A DNA stretch of 44,237 nucleotides, taken from the NCBI GenBank assembly GCA_017964325.1, contig JAGCSE010000135.1, forward strand, positions 1 to 44,237, written 5' to 3'. Below the pieces are notes generated by a model that saw nothing but the letters and a program-made list of their open reading frames with translations, was not told where the DNA came from and did not search any database. Shown piece after piece: positions 35,404-44,101 of this stretch; position 1 is the first letter of the stretch; each line of letters begins with the position of its first letter. Both the position numbers and the translations under genes were made by a program. This DNA is from Victivallales bacterium. GTDB taxonomy: Bacteria; Verrucomicrobiota; Lentisphaeria; Oligosphaerales; Oligosphaeraceae.

Positions 35404-38400
35404 ATGCTATTAACCGAAACATTAAAAACCATCGTCGGAGCCTTGAGAAGAAGGCGACTTTTCGCCAGCGTCTCCAAAGCCCTCTCATGCCTGTCGCTTT
35501 TCTTCCTGCTATTAACCATTGTCAATGCCATAGTTCCGCTGACAGAGTCTTTCTGCGCCATCGTCGGATATCTAGCCATTGCCTGTGCAGTGGTTTATCT
35601 GGCGAAGAACATCCTTTCCCCAAAAAACCGCCTGTCTGTCCAAGCCCTTGCATTGGAAATGGAAAAGGCCCATCCTGAATTCATGGATTCCTTCATCTGC
35701 GCCGTGGAACTGGAGACTAAGGCCGAATCCGCCCCGCTCCGACCGCTGGAGGTCGATCTTCTGGACGATGTCCGCCGCCGTGTCAACGACGCGTCCATCG
35801 TGGAGGAGACCTTCAAAAAGAGCCTTAATCCATTTCCCGTCATCCTTTATGGATTTCTCGCCGTCTGTCTCGCCATAGCTGCCGTCCATGCTCCCGCCAC
35901 ACGTAAGTGGTTCCACGCCAACAGGAATCCGTTTACATTCACAAAAGCCACACTTGACGAATATCCCCGCCACGGAGACATCCAGCTGGTCGTCCACGCC
36001 AATCGTTGGGAACAGGATCTCTGGATTGAAATCATCGACGCCGACGGCTCCAAACAGCATCATCCCATGCACCCCATGAACGACGAAAATGCTTCCGCAT
36101 TCGTGTTTTACGATGTGCGGCAGCCTGTCCGTTACCGCGTCGGCTCCCCGTCCTTGCGTTCCAAATGGTTTTCATTCAGCGTCTTCGACCCGCCAGAAAT
36201 CACGTCTTTGTCCATCACCGTCACGCCGCCCGCCTACACGGGCGCGAAAGTGGCGACATTCACAGAGCTGCAGGATTTCTCCATCATCGAAGGTTCTGTC
36301 GTCAACATTGAGCTGAAGACTTCCGTCAAAGCAACACAAGTCATTGAAAGAAAGAATCATAAAGAAGAACTAGACATCCGTTCCTTTATGCTGAAAGAAA
36401 CGGATGACCTACGGATCGTCCTGACGGACGACCATGGCCGCCAGCAGATGACGCCGTGGTTCCATGTCACCGTCGAGCCCGACCTCCTGCCCGTCCTCGA
36501 ACAGCGACAGCCGACAAGTGACATCAAAATCAAGTCGTTCGATTTTGTTCGCCTGGATGCTTCAGCTTCAGACGATTTCGGACTTCAGTCATTCGGTCTT
36601 CAGTTCACGAAGAATGGAACGGAACGGCAAACCGTTCTGTTCCATGAACATAAAGACGGTACGCCAAGGGAGACGACATGGGATCACAACGCCCAATGGA
36701 ATGTCCCCGCCTTGAAATTGCAGGACGGCGATATGCTCTCCTGTTTTTTCTTCGTCGAAGACAACCGTGAGCCGAACCATCAGATGGTGCGCGGCGAGGT
36801 GTTTTTCATCACCGTCCAGCCTGATGAAGATGAAATCGAGGCCGACGGCAATGGCGGCGGCGATTCCCAGAAGACTTCCGTCGCGGATTTAATTGCGGAA
36901 TCAAAACGGCTTCTCCGCTTGACGTGGGACACGCTGTCCCTACCATCGCAAAGCCGTGAACGCCAGACAGATGAACTGCAACGCGGTTTGGTTGACTTGC
37001 AGTTGGAAATCGTCCGCCGAGAGAACAAATTAAAAGAGGAATTGATGAAGCTCGTCGTTCCTGAAAAACAAGAAAGAGACGATGAAACGCCGTCTGAGGA
37101 CGAACCAAATTACAGTCATTTAAGTCTTCCCGAACCGTTCAACAGCCTCTTCCAGGCGGCGGAAAAGGCAGAGGATGCATCCGTCCGCCTTGTAAAAGAC
37201 AGGCTTCTGGATGAAAGTTCCGTTACGCAAGAGCGTGCTTTGACGTCTCTTGTGAAAATCGAGAACGAATTACTCCGCAATGCCATGAAAAGCAAGAAAG
37301 GCGAGGAGGGGCAGAACGGAAAGGGCGAACAGAAACCGCAGGACAAAAAGCAAGACAGCGCAGATAAAAAGGAAAATGAACAGAACCGCCAACAGCAGGC
37401 CGAAATCTCCAAGCAGCTGGAGGAGGCAACGGAATTGTTGCGGCGGCAGATTGTGAAACAAGAGGCCATCAATGCTTCCGCTTCGTCACAAGATGCTGTC
37501 GCTACAGGTCTTGCAGACAAACAGAATCAACTTGAACAGGATACGGCGACACTTGAAAAGATGCTTCGCCCCTTGCAGGAGGCGGCTTCGGCCCGTGAAG
37601 CCATCGCCCAGGCTGCTGCGGAAATGCAGCATGGAGCGAACGCATTCCAGCGGAATGACATACGTACGGGAGCCATCCACGGCAACCGCGCCCACACCGC
37701 CCAATTGGATGCACTTCAAAGCCTTGAAGATGCGATTCAAGCGGCGGCAGCCAAACAACTTCAAAAACTTGGCGAAAAGGCCCGCGAATTAAGCGGTCGC
37801 CAAAATGACGCCGCCGGTCAGTCTGCTGATTTCCGACAGCAGCAGTCTGTTCCACAGGAGGCCGCGAAGGAGGCCCGTCAGCGACAGCAGCAGTTGAAAG
37901 ACGAAACTGAACAGCTCCGCAAGTCCTTGCAGGAGACGGCGGAACAATTTGATGAAAAACATCCCGATATCTCCCGCGCCCTTCGCGAATCCATCCACAA
38001 TATGGACGAACGGAAAATTCTCGCCGCCCAGCAGCGTGCCGCCAACGCATTGCTGTACAGGCGTTTCGACCGCGCAGAAAAGGAACAGACGGATGCCTCC
38101 AACCTCCTTTCCGCCCTGGCGATGGAACTGGACAGCGCCTCCGAGATGCTTCCGAAAATGACCGCGCAGGAATTGCGCGAAGCTCTTGAAAAGATTCAGG
38201 AGCAGGCTCGGCAGACGGCTCAAAACATGAACGGTGAAGGACAGCAGGCAACCGACAGGCTCAACCAACTCCGCCAGCAAGCCGAACAGAATCTCCAAAA
38301 ACTCGGTGAAAAGCTTAAAGATAACCGACTCAATCAGTTAAGTGACAACATGAGTCTTCCGTTCAACGGCGAAACACCCTCAGAAGCGGGACAGACAATT

Positions 38401-38553
38401 CTCCGTAACCTTCAGACAGCCTCCCAAATCCTAGCGGAGCATCTTGAAAAACTGACCATGGAGAAGAGGCACGAACTGTCACGTTCGCAGCTCGCGCCTC
38501 CTCTAAAATACCGCCGTCAAGTGGAAGACTATTTCAAACAGATGAGCAAGTGA
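35404..38553 (+). CDS. DUF4175-like membrane protein with long Gln-rich coiled coil
   Basis: A 1049-residue protein anchored near its N-terminus. Membrane segments are at about 27-47, 50-68 and 148-165 (PFPVILYGFLAVCLAIAAV). An extracytoplasmic part with Ig-like strands follows (about 190-480: SLSITVTPPAYTGAKVATF, DASASDDFGLQSFGLQFTKN). The remainder (about 490-1049) is helical, coiled and rich in Gln, Glu and Lys (KKENEQNRQQQAEISKQLEE). This layout resembles DUF4175 proteins of Planctomycetes, Verrucomicrobia and Proteobacteria. No MoxR or von Willebrand-type partners are visible here. No clear ribosome-binding site precedes the ATG, and the first later in-frame ATG is about 87 codons on. 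Function unknown, probably envelope. Confidence 0.8.
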   Translation: MLLTETLKTIVGALRRRRLFASVSKALSCLSLFFLLLTIVNAIVPLTESFCAIVGYLAIACAVVYLAKNILSPKNRLSVQALALEMEKAHPEFMDSFICAVELETKAESAPLRPLEVDLLDDVRRRVNDASIVEETFKKSLNPFPVILYGFLAVCLAIAAVHAPATRKWFHANRNPFTFTKATLDEYPRHGDIQLVVHANRWEQDLWIEIIDADGSKQHHPMHPMNDENASAFVFYDVRQPVRYRVGSPSLRSKWFSFSVFDPPEITSLSITVTPPAYTGAKVATFTELQDFSIIEGSVVNIELKTSVKATQVIERKNHKEELDIRSFMLKETDDLRIVLTDDHGRQQMTPWFHVTVEPDLLPVLEQRQPTSDIKIKSFDFVRLDASASDDFGLQSFGLQFTKNGTERQTVLFHEHKDGTPRETTWDHNAQWNVPALKLQDGDMLSCFFFVEDNREPNHQMVRGEVFFITVQPDEDEIEADGNGGGDSQKTSVADLIAESKRLLRLTWDTLSLPSQSRERQTDELQRGLVDLQLEIVRRENKLKEELMKLVVPEKQERDDETPSEDEPNYSHLSLPEPFNSLFQAAEKAEDASVRLVKDRLLDESSVTQERALTSLVKIENELLRNAMKSKKGEEGQNGKGEQKPQDKKQDSADKKENEQNRQQQAEISKQLEEATELLRRQIVKQEAINASASSQDAVATGLADKQNQLEQDTATLEKMLRPLQEAASAREAIAQAAAEMQHGANAFQRNDIRTGAIHGNRAHTAQLDALQSLEDAIQAAAAKQLQKLGEKARELSGRQNDAAGQSADFRQQQSVPQEAAKEARQRQQQLKDETEQLRKSLQETAEQFDEKHPDISRALRESIHNMDERKILAAQQRAANALLYRRFDRAEKEQTDASNLLSALAMELDSASEMLPKMTAQELREALEKIQEQARQTAQNMNGEGQQATDRLNQLRQQAEQNLQKLGEKLKDNRLNQLSDNMSLPFNGETPSEAGQTILRNLQTASQILAEHLEKLTMEKRHELSRSQLAPPLKYRRQVEDYFKQMSK

Positions 38554-38728
38554 ATGCCATTTAAGACATTTATTATTGAATATTTGCTGGCAAAACATGA
38601 ATGTTTTCAAGAATATCCATCATTCAATAAGCTTCTAAAACGCAATTTTCATGCGGAAAAGTTGGAATTATGCACGATACCGTGTAGATTATGGGAAGCC
38701 ATATAAATATTCGCTTTGGAGGTTTGAA

Positions 38729-39814
38729 ATGCTGGTATCTCTTGTAGAATACGCGAAAAAATACAATAAAAGCAGTGACACAATACGACGTTACGCCGAA
38801 AACGGCCATATCCATACGGCTCGTAAAATAGGAAGAAACTGGGTCGTCGAATTGGAAGAGCCTTATCCCGTTGCTTCTCGCTGGCGAGTCGCCCCTGTCA
38901 CTCTCATTTCACTCTTCAGCGGCTGTGGAGGAATGGACATGGGGTTCAAAGGAGATTTTGATTTTCTCGGCAAGCACTACGACAAGAATGGGATAGACAT
39001 CATTTGGGCCAATGAAATCAACCATGACGCTTGCGTTACTTACAAACGGAATATCGGGGATGTTATTGAAGGCGACATCCATGATGTTATCGACAGGCTT
39101 CCCGATTATGCGGATATTGTCATTGGAGGGTTTCCATGTCAGGACATCTCCATAAACGGCAAAATGGCGGGAATAAACGGAAAACGCAGCAGCCTCTACA
39201 CGGCCATTGTCGAAGCGGTCGAAAAGGTCAAGCCAAAAGTGTTTGTCGCCGAAAATGTCGGAAGCCTGATGCTTCGCAAGCATGATGAGTCAAGAAAGAA
39301 AATTCTAGACGATTTCAGTTCACTGGGCTATCGAATTCATTATCAAACATATCATGCAGAAGACTATGGTGTCCCACAGACCCGCGAACGTATATTCATT
39401 GTGGGGACCCGTGAGGACATGCCCGCCTTCATCCCGCCGCAGACAACGACTTTGTTCAAGCCTATCACGGCGAAAGAGGCTTTGGCGGACTTGGAGAACC
39501 ATCCACGTGATGTTTCCTTCGCACATATCTGGAGTGAAGCCAAGGTCAGCGGAGAACAAGGCAACCGCAAACTTGTAGCCAACAGGCCAGGCTACACCAT
39601 GAGGGCTGAATGCCATGGCAACATTCAATTCCATTATTCCCTGCCAAGGCGAATCTCCATGCGCGAAGCTGCAAGAATCCAGTCATTCCCAGATACCTTT
39701 GTATTTCCCGGTGGCTTGAGGGCGACGGAGCGCCAAATCGGCAATGCAGTCCCTCCGGTCCTTGCCTGGCATGTGGCGCAGTCCGTCTTGGCCGTCATCA
39801 GAAACAAGGGATAA
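38729..39814 (+). CDS. DNA (cytosine-5) methyltransferase with N-terminal helix-turn-helix domain
   Basis: A 361-residue C5 methyltransferase. GGAGG 7 nt upstream selects ATG 38729 (MLVSLVEYAKKYNKSSDTIR) over the longer frame from 38651. Residues 1-42 form an excisionase/MerR-like helix-turn-helix (VEYAKKYNKSSDTIRRYAEN, then GHIHTARKIGRNWVV). The catalytic domain has motif I ISLFSGCGGMDMGF, motif IV GGFPCQDIS with Cys137, motif VI ENVG, motif VIII QTRERIFIVG, motif IX RRISMREAARIQSFPDTF and motif X QIGNAVPP. It transfers methyl from S-adenosylmethionine to cytosine in a site that cannot be read from sequence. The endonuclease gene follows after 4 bp. The HTH may bind its own promoter and act like a controller. 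Confidence 0.95.
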   Translation: MLVSLVEYAKKYNKSSDTIRRYAENGHIHTARKIGRNWVVELEEPYPVASRWRVAPVTLISLFSGCGGMDMGFKGDFDFLGKHYDKNGIDIIWANEINHDACVTYKRNIGDVIEGDIHDVIDRLPDYADIVIGGFPCQDISINGKMAGINGKRSSLYTAIVEAVEKVKPKVFVAENVGSLMLRKHDESRKKILDDFSSLGYRIHYQTYHAEDYGVPQTRERIFIVGTREDMPAFIPPQTTTLFKPITAKEALADLENHPRDVSFAHIWSEAKVSGEQGNRKLVANRPGYTMRAECHGNIQFHYSLPRRISMREAARIQSFPDTFVFPGGLRATERQIGNAVPPVLAWHVAQSVLAVIRNKG

Positions 39815-39818
39815 GGTT

Positions 39819-40829
39819 ATGGACAAAGAACATTTCGAGAATCTTCTTGATGTTATCTGTGTGCAACTTACAAAAGACGCACAGACAAAATTGTTCACAT
39901 CTTCCACAGAATTCGAAAATCGTGTAAGGCATCTGATGAACGACCGTTTGAAGAGGAACAGTAAGTTCGCAATCAATATGAATCCACATCCACAGGCCTT
40001 TCCTGACATTGCAGTTGGCGAATTCGGCGTGGAAGTGAAATTCACATCGGATGACACTTGGCGTACTGTGGGCAACAGCATTCAGGAAAACCAGCGCATT
40101 GAGACGGTCAAGCACATATATCTTGTTTTTGGCAAGATGGGTGGGGTTCCGGAAGTGCGTTGGGGAGAATATGAAGCAAGTATCATCCATGTACGCACCT
40201 CCCATGTTCCTAGATTTGAAGTTGAAATTCAAGTAGAAGACATTCCTGGTCATCAGTCGCTTTTTGAGCAAATGGGAATTCGTTATGATGATTTCCGTCG
40301 GCTTAATATGAAAGATAAGATGAAATATATTCGACAATATGCAAGAAAAATACATCCTGACGGCAAGCTTTGGTGGCTGGAAGGTTTGGAAGAACATTCA
40401 TTGCCTATGCAAGTCCGTCTCTATACCAATCTTGAGCAAAATGAGAAAACACAGTTGAGGGCTGAAGCGGCTCTCCTTTTTCCTGCCATTGTCAAGTCGG
40501 GAAGAAACCGTAGGAAATATGATGAACTTGTACTTTTTCTTCTCACTTATCATGGTGTTCTCTGCCATCAGGCAAGAGATTTATTTTCCGCTGGAAGCGT
40601 CGCCAATCCAACAAATGACGATGAGGGAGGAGTTTACATCGCCCGTGCACTCAAATTGCTTGAAGATGAAATGATAAAGGCTGCAGAACGTCTTCCCGAT
40701 GAACTGTTTGTCGAATACTGGGGAGAAAGTGTTCCAAATGAAATGCGTATTGACAGATGGCTTGAAAAAGCAGATGCCTTAGCTACGAAATGGATTCCAT
40801 CAGAAGTTCTGTTTTTGAACAAAAAATGA
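39819..40829 (+). CDS. Type II restriction endonuclease (PD-(D/E)XK)
   Basis: A 336-residue protein directly after the methyltransferase. The start at 39819 (MDKEHFENLLDVICVQ) has AAGG just upstream; the frame extends to 39744 inside the methyltransferase, which is unlikely. The metal-binding nuclease core is FPDIAVGEFGVEVKF with Asp63, Glu72 and Lys74, the classical PD-(D/E)XK layout. The rest is helical and not recognised. Role in restriction is inferred from the pairing with the C5 methyltransferase. Low similarity between endonucleases is normal. The gene ends before a perfect hairpin terminator. Confidence 0.85.
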   Translation: MDKEHFENLLDVICVQLTKDAQTKLFTSSTEFENRVRHLMNDRLKRNSKFAINMNPHPQAFPDIAVGEFGVEVKFTSDDTWRTVGNSIQENQRIETVKHIYLVFGKMGGVPEVRWGEYEASIIHVRTSHVPRFEVEIQVEDIPGHQSLFEQMGIRYDDFRRLNMKDKMKYIRQYARKIHPDGKLWWLEGLEEHSLPMQVRLYTNLEQNEKTQLRAEAALLFPAIVKSGRNRRKYDELVLFLLTYHGVLCHQARDLFSAGSVANPTNDDEGGVYIARALKLLEDEMIKAAERLPDELFVEYWGESVPNEMRIDRWLEKADALATKWIPSEVLFLNKK

Positions 40830-40863
40830 ATCGATTGGGTCACGCAAGCCCCACTCGACACAG

Positions 40864-40893
40864 AAAGAGGGTTGCATGTTTGCAACCCTCTTT
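40864..40893. terminator. Bidirectional terminator between the restriction gene and the oxidoreductase gene
   Basis: AAAGAGGGTTGCA (40864-40876) and TGCAACCCTCTTT (40881-40893) form a perfect 13-bp stem with loop TGTT. Both sides end in A or T runs, so it can serve both convergent genes. Confidence 0.88.
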
Positions 40894-40939
40894 ACGACAA
40901 AGAAATGTGATTGTCTTCAACAAAAATGAAAAGTTCACC

Positions 40940-42010
40940 TCAGAATTTCACAGGCTTTCCGGACTTGCCTGAATCATACAGACCCATGATCATCTTGTGC
41001 GTCGTCGCATAGATGAGTTTGCCGCTGATTTCAGGCTCGACGCCTTCCTCCAACGCCGCGTAGAAATCGTCGATCTGCTTGGCATGGGACGCACCCCAGT
41101 ACGATGGGCCGCCGCCATAGTCGAACGTGTCGTTCGGGTCGGGCTTTGCGCTGAACGTACGGCCATCATACAATGTGACGACAGCTTCCTCCGCCGTGAT
41201 TTTCACATTGCCGTATTCGCAGTCCAGAGTGATTTCAATCTGGTCGTCGAAGCTGTAGTAGTTCATGCACCAGAAGGAGGCTTTGACGCCGTTCTTGAAG
41301 GCAATCAGGCCGTCCGCACTGTCTTCGACATCGACGAGGGCGCCGGATGCGTTGTGGATGTCATGGTGGGCGCGGTTGGCGATAGAAACGTCAGCATAAT
41401 CCAAATTGGAGCCGTTCTTGCCGTAGCCGATGAACCAGCACATAAGATCGATGGTGTGGATTGCCTGATCGATGATGGCGCCGCCGCCTTCCATCTCCCA
41501 CGTGCCCTTCCAGTTGCTGCTTGTATAGTATTCAGGCTTGCGGCACCACGTGACATTGCACTTGGCGGCTTTGATTTTACCCAAAAGACCAGAATCCAAG
41601 CACTTGCGAACAAGCTGCGACCCTGCGTTGTAGCGGTTTTGGAAGATGACTCCGAGCGTCTTGCCCGACTTTTTCTCAGCGTCGATCATTGCCTTCGCCT
41701 GTTTCATGGAGATGGCCATCGGCTTCTCGGTCAGCACGTTGCAGCCAAGTTCCAAGGCGCGGACGGCCACGGGACTGTGCAGATAATGCGGCAGACAGAT
41801 GTGGACGACGTCCAATTTCTCCTTCTTGATCATCTCCTCGAAATCCGTATAGACTTTCTTGCAGCCGAACAACTTGGCGCGATCCTTCGCCTTTTCGATG
41901 TCCAAATCGCAGCACGCCACAAGATTAACGCATTCCTGAGCCTTGGCGGGCATCCCATGGAATGGTGAAATACGACCACAGCCGATAATGCCGACTTTGA
42001 ATTTCTTCAT
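40940..42010 (-). CDS. Gfo/Idh/MocA family oxidoreductase
   Basis: A 356-residue NAD(P)-dependent sugar or inositol dehydrogenase-like enzyme. AAGGAAC before the ATG at 42010 fixes the start (MKKFKVGIIGCGRISPF); the open frame extends 42 codons further without support. The Rossmann motif is VGIIGCGRI and the conserved Glu-Lys-Pro is in VLTEKPMAIS. The C-terminal domain has GGGAIIDQAIHTIDLMCWF, with the His-Asp pair usually involved in catalysis. Substrate unknown; genes of this family are abundant in polysaccharide-degrading bacteria. It has an interesting leader (hairpin plus T run) upstream. Confidence 0.93.
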   Translation of the reverse strand: MKKFKVGIIGCGRISPFHGMPAKAQECVNLVACCDLDIEKAKDRAKLFGCKKVYTDFEEMIKKEKLDVVHICLPHYLHSPVAVRALELGCNVLTEKPMAISMKQAKAMIDAEKKSGKTLGVIFQNRYNAGSQLVRKCLDSGLLGKIKAAKCNVTWCRKPEYYTSSNWKGTWEMEGGGAIIDQAIHTIDLMCWFIGYGKNGSNLDYADVSIANRAHHDIHNASGALVDVEDSADGLIAFKNGVKASFWCMNYYSFDDQIEITLDCEYGNVKITAEEAVVTLYDGRTFSAKPDPNDTFDYGGGPSYWGASHAKQIDDFYAALEEGVEPEISGKLIYATTHKMIMGLYDSGKSGKPVKF

Positions 42011-42046
42011 CTTTGTTCCTTGATTAAGAATAGATTGATAGATTTT

Positions 42047-42076
42047 AAAAAAAACCTTCATGTAATGTACATGAAG
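42047..42076 (-). promoter_or_regulatory. Hairpin plus T run in the leader of the oxidoreductase gene (terminator or attenuator, or operator)
   Basis: CTTCATGTA (42056-42064), spacer ATG and TACATGAAG (42068-42076) form a perfect dyad. On the minus strand it is followed by G and eight T (42054-42047), 37 nt before the start codon. The upstream gene has its own terminator at 42134-42171, so this hairpin may regulate the oxidoreductase gene. A dyad of this size could also be a repressor site. Confidence 0.55.
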
Positions 42077-42133
42077 ACGCATCAATGTCAAAATCAATGG
42101 CAAAAACTCTAGTGTGCCGGCGGCGTCACACCA

Positions 42134-42171
42134 CAAAAAAACGCCTCGGCGATGATTGTCGCCGAGGCGTT
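42134..42171 (-). terminator. Terminator of the prepilin-like gene
   Basis: AACGCCTCGGCGA (42140-42152) and TCGCCGAGGCGTT (42159-42171) form a perfect 13-bp stem with a 6-nt loop. On the minus strand it is followed by seven T. It lies just past the stop at 42209. Confidence 0.93.
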
Positions 42172-42208
42172 TGCCATGTTTTCAGCTTACCATGTTTTCA
42201 CCAGAAAA

Positions 42209-42883
42209 TTACTGGTTGATCATCGGATTCTGATAGAGATCGTATGAACCGAAATCGCGGGTGTTCAGACCGGCGAAGCGGCGGCTTTCGCAGTGGCCAT
42301 CCAGGAAGACGGCGTTGTTCTGGTTGCCGTTGTGGACGGATTTCACACGGTTCCAGCAGGAGTTGTTGCCGGTGGAGTCGCCGGTCCAGTCCCAGATGTT
42401 GTTGTTGATGCTGTAATTGTCGATATGGGAGATGATCTGCGACGGTGCCTTGTAGTAGGACTCGTTGACGCGCTTCTGATAGGTGCGGGCGTTGCCGTCC
42501 GATCCGCCGTTGCCGATGCCAACGATCATGCCATAGCCAAAACCTCCGGAAGCCGTATTGCGGCCAGCGCAGCCTCTCAGGACCTTGATGTCGCCAACGT
42601 ACGGATAGATGAAGCAGAAGGAGGCCCACTGACCTTCGCCCGTGGCGGCCTTCAGGTCTTTGTATGCGTCCACGGATGCAGATGTGTACATCAGATAGTC
42701 GTCGTTGTCGTCCGCGTACATGCGGGCGGCCGTGCCGATCTGCTTCAGGCAGGATGTGCAGGCAATCTGACGGGCTTTTTCACGTGCCTTCGCCAACGCG
42801 GGCAGCAGCATGGCGGCCAAAATGGCGATGATGGCGATGACGACCAACAGCTCGATCAATGTAAACTGCAGCTTTTTCTTCAT
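42209..42883 (-). CDS. Prepilin-like protein with type II secretion/pilin N-terminus and H-X9-DG-type C-terminus
   Basis: A 224-residue exported protein. The N-terminus is a type IV prepilin leader and helix: [20 protein letters not shown], with Glu at position 5 of the mature helix, followed by [19 protein letters not shown]. The body is globular with [24 protein letters not shown], and near the end [13 protein letters not shown], the H-X9-DG region. Proteins of this layout are present in very many copies in Lentisphaera, Victivallis and related PVC genomes. They are pseudopilin-like, with unknown specific roles. GGAG before the ATG is a good ribosome-binding site. It is monocistronic with its own promoter and terminator. 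Confidence 0.93.
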   Translation of the reverse strand: MKKKLQFTLIELLVVIAIIAILAAMLLPALAKAREKARQIACTSCLKQIGTAARMYADDNDDYLMYTSASVDAYKDLKAATGEGQWASFCFIYPYVGDIKVLRGCAGRNTASGGFGYGMIVGIGNGGSDGNARTYQKRVNESYYKAPSQIISHIDNYSINNNIWDWTGDSTGNNSCWNRVKSVHNGNQNNAVFLDGHCESRRFAGLNTRDFGSYDLYQNPMINQ

Positions 42884-42944
42884 GTGAGTCTCCTTTGTGG
42901 TTTGAATTTGTCTTTTATTGGTGAAAAATCATTAATTTAGCATT

Positions 42945-42973
42945 AATTTATTAAGGCAAACGGAAAAAGTCAA
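42945..42973 (-). promoter_or_regulatory. Candidate promoter of the prepilin-like gene
   Basis: On the minus strand TTGACT (42973-42968) and TAAATT (42950-42945) are 17 bp apart, in a very AT-rich gap, giving a leader of about 55 nt. This is the best sigma-70-like match noted in the window. Confidence 0.5.
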
Positions 42974-43014
42974 GGAAAAAATATAAAAAAAAATATCGAT
43001 TTCGTCTTTGATTT

Positions 43015-43782
43015 CTATAAATCAATGATTTCACGGTCATAGCCAATCTCCACGCGACCACCGTCCCCCAGTGCCGACTGCGCCGCCAGCAGCGCATCTT
43101 CATAATGCTCAAGGATTTCCCGACCATGATGGACGAATACGAGCCGTTTCACCTGGGGACGCGCCTTCACAAATTCGCAGATGTCCGCGACTTTATGGTG
43201 ACCCGTCTCCATGAAGAACAAGTCGCAGCCGCCGTCCATCCAGTCCGCAAGCTCTTCGATGGATTTTACGTCACCTGAAAACACGATGGTCTTTCCTTCA
43301 GCGCGGATTCGGAATGAAAACGACTGGCCGGATTTCAGATGCCAGTTGCGCAGAGCCTCGACGTAAACCGCCCCGTCGTCGAATATCACGCCTGGCAGTA
43401 TCAGCCTGTCCGCCAACGTAAAGTTCTTCTGGATATTGCCTTCCATCGCCGTCATGAACGCCATCAGACCAGGCCAGAGATTTTGGCTCGGCAGGAAGAC
43501 ATCAACCGTCTTCCCCTCCATGCTGCCGATATGACGTGAATCCAGCTTGCGCATGCACCATAGCAACTTAGGCATCCCGGCCAGATGGTCGATATGCGGA
43601 TGCGAAATGAAAATCGCCTTGATTTCCGTCAATTTCAGCCCAAGCAGATATCCCGTATGGCTGCATGACTCGCCTGCATCGAACCAATACAGCCGACCGT
43701 CTTTTTCCAATGCCCACGAAAGATGGTTCCGCCCGGGCATCGGCTCCGTTCCCGAACACGTTCCCAACAAATAGATTTTCAT
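43015..43782 (-). CDS. MBL-fold hydrolase, RNase Z-like
   Basis: A 255-residue metallo-beta-lactamase-fold protein. AGGTGG before ATG 43782 (MKIYLLGTCSGTEPM) sets the start; the frame runs to 44040 only because the upstream repeats happen to be open. The metal site is ISHPHIDHLAG (His61, His63, Asp65, His66), with FSGDVKS and FVHHGRE supplying further ligands. The start GTCSGTEPMPGRNHLSWAL resembles the RNase Z/ElaC branch. Members include tRNA 3' processing enzymes and phosphodiesterases, and I cannot tell which this is. Confidence 0.88.
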   Translation of the reverse strand: MKIYLLGTCSGTEPMPGRNHLSWALEKDGRLYWFDAGESCSHTGYLLGLKLTEIKAIFISHPHIDHLAGMPKLLWCMRKLDSRHIGSMEGKTVDVFLPSQNLWPGLMAFMTAMEGNIQKNFTLADRLILPGVIFDDGAVYVEALRNWHLKSGQSFSFRIRAEGKTIVFSGDVKSIEELADWMDGGCDLFFMETGHHKVADICEFVKARPQVKRLVFVHHGREILEHYEDALLAAQSALGDGGRVEIGYDREIIDL

Positions 43783-43816
43783 AATCCACCTATGATGTTT
43801 CAATGACAACACGACA

Positions 43817-43842
43817 CGGGAGGGTCGCACTCCCGTGCGACC
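43817..43842. promoter_or_regulatory. Two overlapping, mutually exclusive hairpins
   Basis: CACGGGAG (43816-43823) can pair with CTCCCGTG (43830-43837). Alternatively GGTCGCAC (43823-43830) can pair with GTGCGACC (43835-43842), loop TCCC. Both are perfect 8-bp stems and they share bases. They lie in the leader of the MBL-fold gene on the minus strand. They may be regulatory or only a by-product of the repeat. Confidence 0.5.
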
Positions 43843-43889
43843 GTATGCGCGAATGCGATCGTATGCGCGAATGCGACCGTATGCGCGAA
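43836..43889. repeat. Three 18-bp tandem repeats (unit TGCGACCGTATGCGCGAA)
   Basis: Copies are at 43836-43853, 43854-43871 and 43872-43889; the middle copy differs by one base (GATC for GACC). The unit contains near-palindromic TGCGC steps. Located between the lectin gene terminator and the MBL-fold gene. Confidence 0.95.
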
Positions 43890-43929
43890 TGCGCATACTC
43901 CGTCCCAATATATATCCCCTTCTCCCCCC

Positions 43930-43955
43930 AAAAAAATCGGCCGCCTGACGGCGGC
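43930..43955 (-). terminator. Intrinsic terminator of the second lectin gene
   Basis: Same hairpin as at 14561-14585: on the minus strand GCCGCC, GTCA, GGCGGC, CG and at least six T. It belongs to the gene whose stop is at 44102. Confidence 0.85.
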
Positions 43956-44101
43956 ATCGTTTTCGCGCGGCCGTCTTCGCCTCGGAGCCGTCGCCGTCCC
44001 GCCTGTGCCCGCCTGACGGCGACGCGCTCCGCGCTGGCACTTAGGCGGGACGTGCTTGGCTCCTGTGGCGAAGACGGCTTTTTGGCTGTCAAAGGATTCC
44101 C

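Noticed and set aside
42209..42883. YADD in [10 protein letters not shown], reminiscent of the reverse transcriptase catalytic motif
   Set aside because: It lies in a prepilin-like protein with a clear pilin N-terminus; no other reverse transcriptase motifs are present.
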